Shown: positions 7,790-19,807, counted from the stretch's first letter. The stretch is 64,000 bases of DNA from JBHYDC01 sp051861205 (GCA_051861205.1 JBHYDC010000002.1:1-64000), one strand, 5' to 3'. The notes: generated from the sequence alone by a model not told the origin. Made by a program: numbers and translations.

Positions 7790-10700
7790 ATGGCGATACT
7801 GACAAAGCTCACCCACGTCACCCGCTACCACTACGACCGGCCGGTGATGCTCTCCCCGCAGGTGATTCGCCTCCGGCCCGCCGCCCACAGCCGCACCAAG
7901 ATCCCGGCTTATGCCCTGAAGGTGACGCCCGAAACGCACTTTGTGAACTGGCAACAGGATCCGCACGGAAATTGGCTCGCCCGCTTCGTGTTTCCCGAGC
8001 CCGCCAACGAGCTTTCGATCACGGTTGATCTCCTGGCCGAGATGGCGGTTATCAATCCGTTCGACTTTTTCACGGAAGACTATGCGGAGAAATTCCCCTT
8101 CGCCTATCCGCCAGAACTTGGCATCGAGCTTGCGCCTTACCTCTTTCGCGAAACCGAAGGTCCGCTGTTCAAGGCCTTCGTTGCCGGCATTTCACGCGAG
8201 CTGGCCACCACGGCCGATTTCATCGTCGAACTCAATCGCGCCGTGCAAGCCCATATCGCTTATGAAATCCGGATGGAGCCGGGCGTCCAAACGCCTGAGG
8301 AAACACTGACACGCCGCGCCGGATCCTGCCGCGATAGCGGATGGCTGCTCGTTCAGATCTTCCGCCACCTCGGCCTCGCCGCGCGCTTCGTATCCGGCTA
8401 CCTCATCCAGCTGCGCCCGGACGTAAAATCGCTGGACGGCCCCTCCGGCACCGACGTGGACTTCACCGACCTTCATGCGTGGTGCGAAGTCTACATTCCC
8501 GGCGCGGGCTGGATCGGCCTCGACCCAACTTCGGGCCTGCTCTGCGGCGAAAGCCACATCCCGCTCGTGGCCACCCCGCATTACCGCTCCGCCGCGCCGA
8601 TCGTAGGCTCATTCGCCGGCGATCCCGATACGAAGACGGCATTTGAATTCGAGATGCGCGTCGATCGCATCGATGAACGGCCGCGCGTGACGCTGCCATA
8701 CTCCGATGAGGCCTGGAACGATCTCCTCGCGCTTGGCGAAAAGGTCGACGCGAGCCTCACCGCTGGTGACGTGCGTCTCACCATGGGCGGCGAGCCCACC
8801 TTCGTCTCCATCGACGATTACCAGTCTGAAGAGTGGAACACCGCCGCTGTCGGACCCACCAAGCGCGACCGTGCCGATGAACTGATTCGCCGCCTCGCCG
8901 CGCGCTTCGCCCCCGGCGGGTTCCTGCATTACGGCCAGGGCAAGTGGTATCCCGGTGAAAGCCTGCCGCGTTGGACGTTTTCACTCTACTGGCGCAAGGA
9001 CGGCAAACCGATCTGGCGCAATCTCGACCTCGTCGCCCGCGAGACCATTTCTGGCAAGGTCGAAGCGGCTGAGGCCGAGGCCCTCATCACCGGCGTCGCA
9101 AAGAAACTTGGAATTCCAACAGATTTCGCGCTCCCCGCCTTCGAGGATCCCGGCCATTGGATCTTGAAGGAACAGGGGCTTCCCGAGAACGTCACGACAG
9201 AGGATTCCAAGCTCGACAGCCCCGAAGAGCGCGCCCGCATTGCCCGCGTCTTCGAGCGCGGCCTGGATCAGCCCACGGGCTACGTCCTGCCGGTCCAGCG
9301 CTGGCAGACGCGCGCCGGCCCCGGCTGGATCTCGGAACGCTGGTCGGTCCGGCGCGGCCGCATTTTCCTGATGCCGGGTGATTCGCCGGTCGGCTTCCGC
9401 CTGCCTCTCGGCGCGCTCCCCTACGTGCCTGAATCCGAATACCCGTTCGTCATTGCCCGCGATCCCTTCGCCGAACGGCCGGATTTGCCGGAGTTGAGCA
9501 CGGTCGCGCCCGTCCATAGCCGGCAAGTTGAACCCGGCGGCCAAGAACCCCGCGTTCAACAGTGGATGACCGGGAAAGGCGCCGTCCGCACCGCCCTCTC
9601 GGTGGAGCCGCGCGAGGGCCGCCTTTGCGTGTTTATGCCGCCCGTCGAGGCGATCGACGACTATCTCGAACTCCTCGCCGCCGTCGAGAACACCGCCGAA
9701 GAGCTGGGCCTGCCCCTCCACATCGAGGGATATACCCCGCCATGGGATCCCCGCATCGGCGTCATCCGCGTCGCGCCGGATCCGGGCGTCATCGAGGTGA
9801 ATGTGCACCCGGCCGCCTCCTGGGCCGACTGCGTGGCAATCACCACCGGCGTCTATGAGGAAGCCCGGCTCAGCCGTCTGGGCACGGACAAGTTCATGGT
9901 CGACGGGCGCCACACCGGCACCGGCGGCGGCAATCACGTCGTCGTCGGCGGCGCGGTGCCCGAAGACAGCCCGTTCCTGCGTCGTCCGGATCTCCTGAAA
10001 AGCCTCGTGCTCTACTGGCAGCGCCATCCGAGCCTCTCCTACCTCTTCTCCGGCCTCTTCATCGGCCCGACCTCGCAGGCCCCCCGGATTGATGAAGCCC
10101 GCCACGATGCGCTCTACGAGCTTGAGATTGCGCTCGCCCAGGTTCCCAAACCCGGCGAAGGCGACGCTCCGCTGCCCTGGCTGGTGGACCGTCTCTTCCG
10201 GAATCTCCTCGTCGACGTGACCGGCAACACCCATCGCTCCGAGATTTGCATCGACAAGCTGTTCTCCCCGGACGGGCCGACCGGCCGTCTCGGCCTCATT
10301 GAATTCCGCTCGTTCGAAATGCCGCCCGACGCCCGCATGTCGCTCGCGCAGCAGCTACTCGTGCGGGCTCTGATCGCCTGGTTCTGGAAGGAACCGCAGA
10401 CGGGCGGCTTCACCCGCTGGGGCACCGACCTTCAGGACCGCTTCATGCTGGAGCACTTCGTGTGGGCCGATTTCAACCAGGTGCTGGACGATCTCAGCCG
10501 CGCCGGCTTCGACATGAAGCCGATCTGGTTCGACGCCCAGCGCGAATTCCGCTTCCCGTATTTTGGCACGGTCGAGCACGCCGGCGTCTCCATGGAAGTG
10601 CGCGGCGCGCTTGAGCCCTGGCACGTCACGGGCGAAGAAGGCGCGCCCGGCGGCACCGCGCGCTATGTGGATAGCTCGGTCGAGCGCCTTCAGGTCAAGG

Positions 10701-11101
10701 TACGCGGCTACAACCCCGCCCGCCATATCCTCGCCTGCAACGGCCGCCGCGTGCCAACGCTCTCCACTGGCACGAACGGCGCCTACGTCGGCGGCATCCG
10801 TTTCAAGGCGTGGCAGCCCCCGAGCGGTATCCACCCTGTGATTCCGATCCACGCTCCGCTGACGATCGAGCTGATCGACCGCTGGTCGGAGCGGTCGCTC
10901 GGCGGCTGCGTCTACCACGTCGTCCACCCCGGTGGCCGGAGCTACGACACTTACCCCGTGAATTCCTACGAGGCGGAAGCCCGCCGCCTCGCGCGCTTCC
11001 AGGATCACGGACACACGGCCGGGCGCGTCGTCCTGCCGGCCGAGGAACCAGCCGGAGAATTTCCCGCGACTTTGGACTTGCGCCGACCAGTGGGTTTTTG
11101 A
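7790..11101 (+). CDS. Transglutaminase-like protease fused to DUF2126 putative amidoligase
   Basis: This 1103-residue cytosolic protein has two parts. Residues about 4-85 are the bacterial transglutaminase N-terminal beta domain. Residues about 150-270 are the transglutaminase-like core with the catalytic triad Cys180 (RAGSCRDSGWL), His229 (DLHAWCEV) and Asp245 (GLDPTSG). From about residue 325 to the end is a DUF2126 domain, predicted to be an amidoligase related to glutamine-synthetase/GCS folds; it shows TMGGEPTFVSID, HYGQGKWYPGE, HTGTGGGNHVVVGG and RSEICIDKLF with a GLIEFRSFEMPP strand. No signal peptide is present. AGGAG (7779-7783) precedes ATG 7790. Together with the next two genes it forms a recurrent but functionally undefined operon, thought to ligate and trim peptides or modify a protein. 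The triad is intact, so the protein is probably active. Confidence 0.9.
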   Translation: MAILTKLTHVTRYHYDRPVMLSPQVIRLRPAAHSRTKIPAYALKVTPETHFVNWQQDPHGNWLARFVFPEPANELSITVDLLAEMAVINPFDFFTEDYAEKFPFAYPPELGIELAPYLFRETEGPLFKAFVAGISRELATTADFIVELNRAVQAHIAYEIRMEPGVQTPEETLTRRAGSCRDSGWLLVQIFRHLGLAARFVSGYLIQLRPDVKSLDGPSGTDVDFTDLHAWCEVYIPGAGWIGLDPTSGLLCGESHIPLVATPHYRSAAPIVGSFAGDPDTKTAFEFEMRVDRIDERPRVTLPYSDEAWNDLLALGEKVDASLTAGDVRLTMGGEPTFVSIDDYQSEEWNTAAVGPTKRDRADELIRRLAARFAPGGFLHYGQGKWYPGESLPRWTFSLYWRKDGKPIWRNLDLVARETISGKVEAAEAEALITGVAKKLGIPTDFALPAFEDPGHWILKEQGLPENVTTEDSKLDSPEERARIARVFERGLDQPTGYVLPVQRWQTRAGPGWISERWSVRRGRIFLMPGDSPVGFRLPLGALPYVPESEYPFVIARDPFAERPDLPELSTVAPVHSRQVEPGGQEPRVQQWMTGKGAVRTALSVEPREGRLCVFMPPVEAIDDYLELLAAVENTAEELGLPLHIEGYTPPWDPRIGVIRVAPDPGVIEVNVHPAASWADCVAITTGVYEEARLSRLGTDKFMVDGRHTGTGGGNHVVVGGAVPEDSPFLRRPDLLKSLVLYWQRHPSLSYLFSGLFIGPTSQAPRIDEARHDALYELEIALAQVPKPGEGDAPLPWLVDRLFRNLLVDVTGNTHRSEICIDKLFSPDGPTGRLGLIEFRSFEMPPDARMSLAQQLLVRALIAWFWKEPQTGGFTRWGTDLQDRFMLEHFVWADFNQVLDDLSRAGFDMKPIWFDAQREFRFPYFGTVEHAGVSMEVRGALEPWHVTGEEGAPGGTARYVDSSVERLQVKVRGYNPARHILACNGRRVPTLSTGTNGAYVGGIRFKAWQPPSGIHPVIPIHAPLTIELIDRWSERSLGGCVYHVVHPGGRSYDTYPVNSYEAEARRLARFQDHGHTAGRVVLPAEEPAGEFPATLDLRRPVGF

Positions 11102-11243
11102 GCTACGACATCGAGATCATGCATGTTGGGTAGCGCCCGGATGACCGGCCCCGGGTTATCCCATCGATAAGTCGGAAGATCCGGCGCTTGCTCGGCTGAA
11201 AGGGGTTTCGCGGGCGGGCGTCATGAAATAGCCTGTCAAAAAG

Positions 11244-13796
11244 GTGACGCAGCTAAACTCGATGCCCCAGAAACAGTCGCAATCCCAAGGTCCTGACATC
11301 CGCCATGGCGCCGGGACCGGGGATTCATGGGTGAAGGGCCTGCTGGCCGGCTATACCCCACTTCCCGGCCTGCACGACGAAATGATGCGTCCAGATCGGA
11401 CGCTGCGGGCGCCTTGGGACCAGTTCCTTGGGGAACTCACCAAACTCGGCCAAGCGCAACTAGCGGAAGCGGCCGGCGGGGCCGAGCGGCACCTCAAGGA
11501 TTCCGGCGTCTTCTACCGCGTATACGACGACCCGGCCGGCGGCGAACGGACGTGGCCGCTGGCGCCAATTCCCCTCCTGATAGACGCCGCCGAATGGGCG
11601 GCGCTCAGCACGGGCGTCATTCAGCGGGCGCGTCTGGCCGAAGCGATCCTGCGTGACATCTACGGCGACGGGCAGCTTATTCGCAGAGGCCTGCTGCCGG
11701 CAGCCGCCGTCACGGGGACCCCCGATTACGTGCGCCCGCTCGTTGGCGTGCCGCCTGTGGGCGGCAGGCATCTTCGACATTATGCAGTCGACATCGGCCG
11801 TGGTCCCGACGGAAACTGGTGGGTGCTATCCGATCGCACGCAGGCTCCATCCGGGGCCGGCTACGCGGTGGAAAATCGGATCGCCCTGTCGCGCGCCCTG
11901 CCCGACGTGGCGCGCAATTTGAAGGTCGAGCGGCTCGCCTCCTATTTCCAGACCTTTCGCGACGAATTGGCGAGGCTGAATGCCCGGGCGGAGGCGCGGG
12001 TGGCGCTGCTATCGCCCGGCCCTTTGAACGAAACCTATTTCGAGCACGCCTATCTCGCGCGCTATCTCGGCTTCCTGCTCGTCGAAGGCGCCGACCTGAC
12101 GGTGCGAGACGGCGCAGTTTATGTTCGGACAGTGTCGGGCCTCAAGCGCGTCGACGTCTTGCTCCGCCGTTTGGACGGCGACTTCGCCGATCCCCTAGAA
12201 TTGCGCACGACCTCACGGCTTGGCGTGCCCGGACTCGTGCAGGCCATTCGGGACGGCGGCGTCACGATCGCCAACGCACTCGGATCTGGCGTGATGGAAT
12301 CGCGTGCGCTGATGGGCTTCCTGCCTGCGCTCGCCCGTCATGTCCTCGGCGAAGAACTTACGCTGCCGAATGTCGCGACGTGGTGGTGCGGTCAACCCCG
12401 TGAGCGCGAAGCGGTGCTGGCCGGGCTTGGCAACATGGCGATCGCCCATGCCTTCGGCGGTACGCTGCCCGCAGTCCCCGCCGGCGGATCTGTGCTTGGG
12501 TCGGGCCTCACGGCAGCGCAGCGGACGGCACTGGCCGGCATCATCGCGGGCCGGGGCATGGACGTCGTCGGCCAAGAGGCCGTGAAGCTCTCCACGATGC
12601 CGGTATGGGCCGACGGACGGCTGACGCCGCGGCCCTTCGTGCTGCGCCTCTTCGTGGCAGCGGTCGGCGAGGACGACTGGACCGTCATGCCGGGCGGCTT
12701 CTGCCGCATATCGGGCACGCCCGACGCGCGGTTCGTATCGCTCCAGCAAGGCGCAAGTGCTTCCGACGTGTGGGTTCTATCCAACGCGCCGGTGGCCGAG
12801 ACGACGCTGCTGCCGCCGCCCGACCGCGTGCGCATCCGCCGCACCACGGGAACGCTTCCGAGCCGGGCGGCCGATAATCTCTTCTGGCTGTCGCGTTATC
12901 TCGAACGCTCGGAAGCAACGTTGCGCGTGGTGCGCGCACTCGTCAGCCGGGTGGCGGATACGGGTCCGGGCGGCAACGGTCCGGTGATCAGGCGACTGGC
13001 GGATCTCCTCGCCAAATCCGGGGCGCTGCCCGAAGCGACGATCGCGAGCGCCGGACCCGCCCGTCTCGCCATGGCCGTGATGACCCATCGCAGCGCGATC
13101 GGCGCCCTGCCCGCGCTGACCGCCATGGCCCGCAACGCGGCCGGTGTCATTCGCGACCGTTTGGCGCCCGATGCCTTTCAGACCGTGACCGATATCGCAC
13201 GCCGTTTCGAAGCGCTGGACGGACGGACCATCAGCCCGGCAGCGGCTTTGGACGAGGCCAATGCGGCTTTGCGCCAGCTCGCAGCCTTCGCAGGCCTTGC
13301 GTCGGAAAACATGAACCGCGCCATGGGCTGGCGGTTTCTCGAACTTGGCCGCCGCATTGAGCGAGCCGACGGCACAGCTCGTTTCGTGCGCCTGTTCGCG
13401 GACGACACGGCGCCGCCCGGCGCCCTCGACGCCATCCTGGAACTCGGCGACAGCCAGATCACCTACCGCTCGCGCTACGTCATGACCGCCGCGCGGCATC
13501 CGGCCGTCGATCTCATCGTGCTAGACGAAAACAACTCGCGGTCCGTGGCATTTCAGGTGGCGCGAATTGTGGAACATCTGGAGGCTCTGCCGGCCACGAC
13601 CATGGACGGGCGGCCGATCGCACTTTTGCGCGCCGCACGCCGTTTCCACGGAGAGTTGGCCGCAACGGCTGTCGAGGATCTCGCCGTGGATAGGCTCGAA
13701 TCCATCATCAGCGATCTCTACAAGCTATCCGAGGCAATCAGCCTTCGCTTTTTCACGCAGCGACCCTCAACCGAGCACTCCGAGGAATTCGCATGA
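11244..13796 (+). CDS. Circularly permuted ATP-grasp ligase fused to alpha-E domain
   Basis: This 850-residue protein is a fusion of two families that are often separate genes: a circularly permuted ATP-grasp domain (COG2308, about residues 60-500) and an alpha-E helical domain (COG2307, about 520-840). ATP-grasp markers include SDRTQAPSGAGYAVENR, the LDGDFADPLELR region, and a GSGVMESRALMGFLPALAR helix. The alpha-E domain begins with the hallmark NLFWLSRYLERSEATLR. The family is predicted to form amide bonds using ATP. The start is GTG 11244 or ATG 11262; neither has a strong ribosome-binding site. It lies 142 bp after the amidoligase-like gene, and its stop overlaps the next ATG (ATGA), indicating one operon. 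No experimental function is known to me for this combination. Confidence 0.9.
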   Translation: MTQLNSMPQKQSQSQGPDIRHGAGTGDSWVKGLLAGYTPLPGLHDEMMRPDRTLRAPWDQFLGELTKLGQAQLAEAAGGAERHLKDSGVFYRVYDDPAGGERTWPLAPIPLLIDAAEWAALSTGVIQRARLAEAILRDIYGDGQLIRRGLLPAAAVTGTPDYVRPLVGVPPVGGRHLRHYAVDIGRGPDGNWWVLSDRTQAPSGAGYAVENRIALSRALPDVARNLKVERLASYFQTFRDELARLNARAEARVALLSPGPLNETYFEHAYLARYLGFLLVEGADLTVRDGAVYVRTVSGLKRVDVLLRRLDGDFADPLELRTTSRLGVPGLVQAIRDGGVTIANALGSGVMESRALMGFLPALARHVLGEELTLPNVATWWCGQPREREAVLAGLGNMAIAHAFGGTLPAVPAGGSVLGSGLTAAQRTALAGIIAGRGMDVVGQEAVKLSTMPVWADGRLTPRPFVLRLFVAAVGEDDWTVMPGGFCRISGTPDARFVSLQQGASASDVWVLSNAPVAETTLLPPPDRVRIRRTTGTLPSRAADNLFWLSRYLERSEATLRVVRALVSRVADTGPGGNGPVIRRLADLLAKSGALPEATIASAGPARLAMAVMTHRSAIGALPALTAMARNAAGVIRDRLAPDAFQTVTDIARRFEALDGRTISPAAALDEANAALRQLAAFAGLASENMNRAMGWRFLELGRRIERADGTARFVRLFADDTAPPGALDAILELGDSQITYRSRYVMTAARHPAVDLIVLDENNSRSVAFQVARIVEHLEALPATTMDGRPIALLRAARRFHGELAATAVEDLAVDRLESIISDLYKLSEAISLRFFTQRPSTEHSEEFA

Positions 13797-14719
13797 TCTA
13801 CGATTTGCGCCAAGTCACCACCTATGACTACGGCGCCGTGGTGCCATTCTCCCGCCATATCGCGCGGCTGACGCCGGTGGACCGGCTCGGTCAGCGCGTC
13901 GTTGCGGCCGCTCTGGAGATCACACCGGCCCCCGCCGAGCGAACGGAGAGCCTGGATTTCTTCGGCAATCGAATCACCTCCTTCGCGCTCGACCAACCGC
14001 ACGACAAGCTCGTCGTGGAACTCGTCGCCCGCGTGGAAGTGACGCCGCCCGAACCGCTGCTGCCCAATCTCATTCCGCGCTGGGAAACCGTTCGGGATAT
14101 CGCGATCGGGACAGGCGATCTTGGCCCGGCCTCACCGGCCCATGGGCTCTACGCCTCCCGCTGCATTCCGTTGGAGCCCGCGATCACGGCTTATGCCGCG
14201 CGGAGCTTTGCCAGCGGTCGTCCGGTTTTGGACGCGGCATCGGACCTCATGCGGCGGATCAAGGCGGATTTCGTCTATAAACCCGGTGCTACCGATGCCG
14301 CGACCCTGCCGGCCGAGGCCTTTGCCAAGCGGCGAGGGGTTTGCCAGGATTTCGCACATATCATGATCGCGGGGCTGCGCGGTCTCGGCCTCGCCGCCAC
14401 CTATATCAGCGGTTACGTCCGCACGGAACCGCCCCCCGGACGGCCGCGTCTTGAAGGCGCCGACGCCACCCACGCCTGGGTTTCGATCTGGTGCGGACCG
14501 CAAGCCGGGTGGATCGGGCTTGACCCCACCAATGGGATCGCAGCGGGAGAGGACCACGTCATCCTGGCGCTCGGCCGCGACTATGCCGACGTATCTCCCC
14601 TCGATGGCGTGATCGTTTCTTCGGCAGGGCACAGCCTTGAGGTGAAGGTCGACGTTATTCCGGTAACACCCGCCCGCGAGCGGAAAGCAGCCGCCAAGCC
14701 CGCCGAACAGCGCGCTTAA
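13793..14719 (+). CDS. Transglutaminase-like cysteine protease family protein
   Basis: The product is 308 residues with the same architecture as the N-terminus of the first operon gene: a transglutaminase N-terminal domain (about 1-80) and a core with catalytic Cys184 (RRGVCQDFAHIM), His227 (DATHAWVSIW) and Asp244 (GLDPTNG). There is no signal peptide, so it is cytosolic. It probably hydrolyses or transfers an amide bond made by the operon's ligase domains; this is inference from context. It is translationally coupled to the ATP-grasp gene through ATGA. Its stop codon shares the four bases TTAA with the stop of the convergent ccmB gene. Confidence 0.9.
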   Translation: MIYDLRQVTTYDYGAVVPFSRHIARLTPVDRLGQRVVAAALEITPAPAERTESLDFFGNRITSFALDQPHDKLVVELVARVEVTPPEPLLPNLIPRWETVRDIAIGTGDLGPASPAHGLYASRCIPLEPAITAYAARSFASGRPVLDAASDLMRRIKADFVYKPGATDAATLPAEAFAKRRGVCQDFAHIMIAGLRGLGLAATYISGYVRTEPPPGRPRLEGADATHAWVSIWCGPQAGWIGLDPTNGIAAGEDHVILALGRDYADVSPLDGVIVSSAGHSLEVKVDVIPVTPARERKAAAKPAEQRA

Positions 14720-15384
14720 TCAAGCCCGCCCCGCAGCGCTGCGGCGGTCGCAATCGGCCCGATCACGCTTGCCACCAGCGAAACGGCCGCAAGCAGAAAG
14801 AACGGTGTTTGGAAGCCTGCGGGGTCGAGGATAACGGCTGAGGCGGCTGAAACGCCGAAGATCAGCACTGGAATCGCGAAAGGCAGAATGAGGATCGGCA
14901 CCAGCAGCCCGCCCCGGCGCAGCGAGACGGTGAGCCCGGCGCCGATCGAGCCCAAAAAGGTGAGCGCGGGTGTTCCGATGAGAAGCGTAAGCACCGTCGA
15001 ACCGATCGCAGCCGGCGACATGGCAAGGAAAAGCGAGAACAGCGGCGCGGCCAATACGACGGGGAGCCCTGTCGCGGTCCAATGCGCGAGGCTTTTGACA
15101 AGCACGACAAGCTCAAGCGACCGCCCGGAAGCGACGATGAGATCGAGCGCACCATCCTCACGGTCGCCCTCGTAGAGCCGGTCGAGGCCGAGCAAGGTCG
15201 ACAAGAGAGCGCCGATCCAAAGGATGGCGGGACCGAGCCGCGATAGGAGGTTGAGATCCGGACCGATCGCGAAGGGGACCACTGTGACAACGATAAGGAA
15301 AAACAAAACGCCCATCAGCGCGCCGCCGCCGATGCGGGTGGCGAGACGAAGCTCGCGCAGATAAAGCTCCGTCCACGGCTTCAA
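14716..15384 (-). CDS. ccmB: Heme exporter permease CcmB
   Basis: This inner-membrane protein of 222 residues (E. coli CcmB is about 220) has around six hydrophobic segments. It is part of the CcmABCD complex that releases holo-CcmE for cytochrome c maturation. The N-terminal KPWTELYLRELRLATR and the central LDRLYEGDREDGALDLIVASG region are typical. The start overlaps the end of ccmA, showing coupling. ccmC, ccmD and the ccmG/dsbE thioredoxin, which usually follow in Hyphomicrobiales, are absent here: ccmB abuts the convergent transglutaminase gene instead. Confidence 0.94.
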   Translation of the reverse strand: MKPWTELYLRELRLATRIGGGALMGVLFFLIVVTVVPFAIGPDLNLLSRLGPAILWIGALLSTLLGLDRLYEGDREDGALDLIVASGRSLELVVLVKSLAHWTATGLPVVLAAPLFSLFLAMSPAAIGSTVLTLLIGTPALTFLGSIGAGLTVSLRRGGLLVPILILPFAIPVLIFGVSAASAVILDPAGFQTPFFLLAAVSLVASVIGPIATAAALRGGLD

Positions 15385-16055
15385 GGCACCGCCTCCAAAA
15401 CGCGCGGTTCAAGACGAATCTCACGGGCCTGGCAGAGATCGAGCGCGAGGTGGGTCGCGGCGACGATCGACCCGCCGGCCGCAAGATGCCGGCGCATCAG
15501 CAGCAAAAGCCGGCGCTCCGATGCTGCGTCGAGGGCGGCGGTCGGCTCATCCAAGAGCCAGATCGGCCTTTCGACCGCGATCAACCGTGCGATCGCGAGG
15601 CGCCGCCGCTGACCGGCGGAGAGATAGGCTGCGGGCAGATCGGCGAGGTCGAGAAGGTCGACAGCGTCAAGCGCTTCATGAACCGAAAGGCCCGGTCCCC
15701 CTAGAAAGCGCACCCAGAAGGCCAGATTTTCCGAAACGTCGAGCGCCGTTTTCAGTGCATCCCGATGCCCGAGATAGTGGCAGCGCCGCGCCACATCCTC
15801 GGCGTCGTCGGAGCCATCCACGGTGATGCCGCCTGCCGTACGGGGCACGAGGCCGAGAATGGCGCGGATAAGCGTGGACTTACCCGCGCCATTCGGCCCG
15901 GTAAGAAGCAACGCCTCCCCCGGAGCAACGGAAAACGCCACGTCCCGCAAAACCTGCCGTCCGCCGCGCTCGACGCAGAGCCCGGAGACGGTGAGCGTCG
16001 ACGCAGCTAGTTGGGCTGGCGGCAAAGGAATGTCGTCGGACGGTTCGGAGGCCAT
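15381..16055 (-). CDS. ccmA: Heme exporter ATP-binding protein CcmA
   Basis: This is the ABC ATPase of the cytochrome c maturation complex, 224 residues. Motifs visible: Walker A LLTGPNGAGKSTL (near residue 53), the ABC signature LSAGQRRRLAIARL, and Walker B PIWLLDEPTAALD. The family's short length and AGQRRR-type signature favour CcmA over generic ABC ATPases, and the coupled ccmB confirms it. It is divergent from acnA across a 300-bp region, an arrangement common in Hyphomicrobiales. Confidence 0.94.
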   Translation of the reverse strand: MASEPSDDIPLPPAQLAASTLTVSGLCVERGGRQVLRDVAFSVAPGEALLLTGPNGAGKSTLIRAILGLVPRTAGGITVDGSDDAEDVARRCHYLGHRDALKTALDVSENLAFWVRFLGGPGLSVHEALDAVDLLDLADLPAAYLSAGQRRRLAIARLIAVERPIWLLDEPTAALDAASERRLLLLMRRHLAAGGSIVAATHLALDLCQAREIRLEPRVLEAVP

Positions 16056-16355
16056 GAAGAGGGACGATCCGCTCGAAACGGGAGCCGTGGACCATGCCCC
16101 GAAAGAGGGGGTCCTGAAGACCTCTTATAGACTCTCGTCAAACTAGTCACGGGGTTGGATATTCTCTATAACCCGCGCGTGTTCTTGAGGTCGCGAATGC
16201 GACCTTTCCGTTTGCGTGATGTCACTTCACCACGGCGACGGGCTTCGGCCGGGAGACCTCCCCCGTTTGGGGCCTTTTGCAGAGAGCGAACCCGCGAATT
16301 CGCGCGGACGCCTTTCTTGCATCCAACGCCGTCAACTCCTGGGGATTGAGACCCG
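16056..16355. promoter_or_regulatory. Divergent ccmA/acnA intergenic region
   Basis: This is a 300-bp gap between two divergent starts and must hold both promoters. AT-rich stretches at about 16120-16180, including a CTATAA, are candidate -10 regions, but I cannot assign -35 elements with confidence. A small inverted repeat, GGTCGC-GAAT-GCGACC (16189-16204), lies in the acnA leader. Small open frames here show no coding character. Confidence 0.5.
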
Positions 16356-19031
<2,676 letters not shown>

Positions 19032-19054
19032 CGGCAGGCACAATCACAGGACTC

Positions 19055-19087
19055 AAAAAGCCGCCGGGTTACCCTGGCGGCTTTTTT
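19055..19087. terminator. Bidirectional intrinsic terminator after acnA
   Basis: AAAAAGCCGCC (19055-19065) pairs with GGCGGCTTTTTT (19076-19087) around a 10-nt loop. The A-run on one side and T-run on the other allow termination of both acnA (plus) and the convergent minus-strand membrane protein gene. Confidence 0.9.
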
Positions 19088-19104
19088 ATTGATTTGCCTC
19101 GGGT

Positions 19105-19515
19105 TCAGACCCTGAGAACTACCGCATAGATGAAGACGAATGCGATGGTCGTCGCAGCCTCGGCGAACAAGCTGGTGCGGCTGAACCGGTCGGGGCCGAA
19201 GCGCTGGAGGAGGACCGATCCGATCTCCCGGCGGACATTCGGCAACATCAATGTAAGCCCCGCCGCCGCAAACAAGGCGGCAATCAGCAGTCCCATGAAG
19301 TAATAGACGACTCCAATCCAACCCACGAGCATCATCCCGTGAAGGATGCCAATGACTTGAACGGGATCGGGATCGAAGTCGAAATGCTGGCCCGGAAGCT
19401 TGCTCCTGATCAGGGAAGAAATAGCTGCCGATGACGCCGAAACAGCGACGCCCAGACCGAGCACGGCAATGAAGGCAAGAATCAGGAAAGTAGGAAGCGT
19501 GTTCAGCGTGGTCAT
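19105..19515 (-). CDS. Small uncharacterised membrane protein
   Basis: The product is 136 residues and I do not recognise the family. Hydrophobic segments are visible at about 8-32 (which could be an uncleaved signal anchor), 57-75 (GILHGMMLVGWIGVVYYFMG), 76-92 and 116-135, suggesting three or four membrane spans with a short loop rich in Asp/Pro (HFDFDPDPVQV). The gene is monocistronic, convergent with acnA across a shared terminator. A CtrA-like half site TTAACCAT (19613-19620) lies about 100 bp upstream. No function can be proposed. Confidence 0.65.
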   Translation of the reverse strand: MTTLNTLPTFLILAFIAVLGLGVAVSASSAAISSLIRSKLPGQHFDFDPDPVQVIGILHGMMLVGWIGVVYYFMGLLIAALFAAAGLTLMLPNVRREIGSVLLQRFGPDRFSRTSLFAEAATTIAFVFIYAVVLRV

Positions 19516-19807
19516 CGGAAAGTCCGATCAACTCAAAACCATCACACCGACATTATGACACCATAGATGCAAATTTTACGGATAGTCCGACCCTTGAATT
19601 TGACGGACGCGATTAACCATTCTTTCAAATCTGAAGCCGGACTCAGCCGCATATCACAAGCGGAACCAGTGATCCCCTGGAGAACTCCCAGCGATCCCAT
19701 TGACCAGCCGGTTTGTTTCTGGTGATGGTCTGACAACCCGTACCAAGATAAAATTGACGTCCGGCGACAGATAAGCCGCGCCGTCCTTGAGGACCCTGAC
19801 CGTAGCC

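Noticed and set aside
8981..10234. Minus-strand frame of about 417 codons inside the DUF2126 gene
   Set aside because: Composition is typical of an antisense shadow and it has no family features.
16155..16349. Small ORF of 64 codons upstream of acnA
   Set aside because: Arg-rich shadow-like composition, no ribosome-binding site, and a position in the divergent promoter region.
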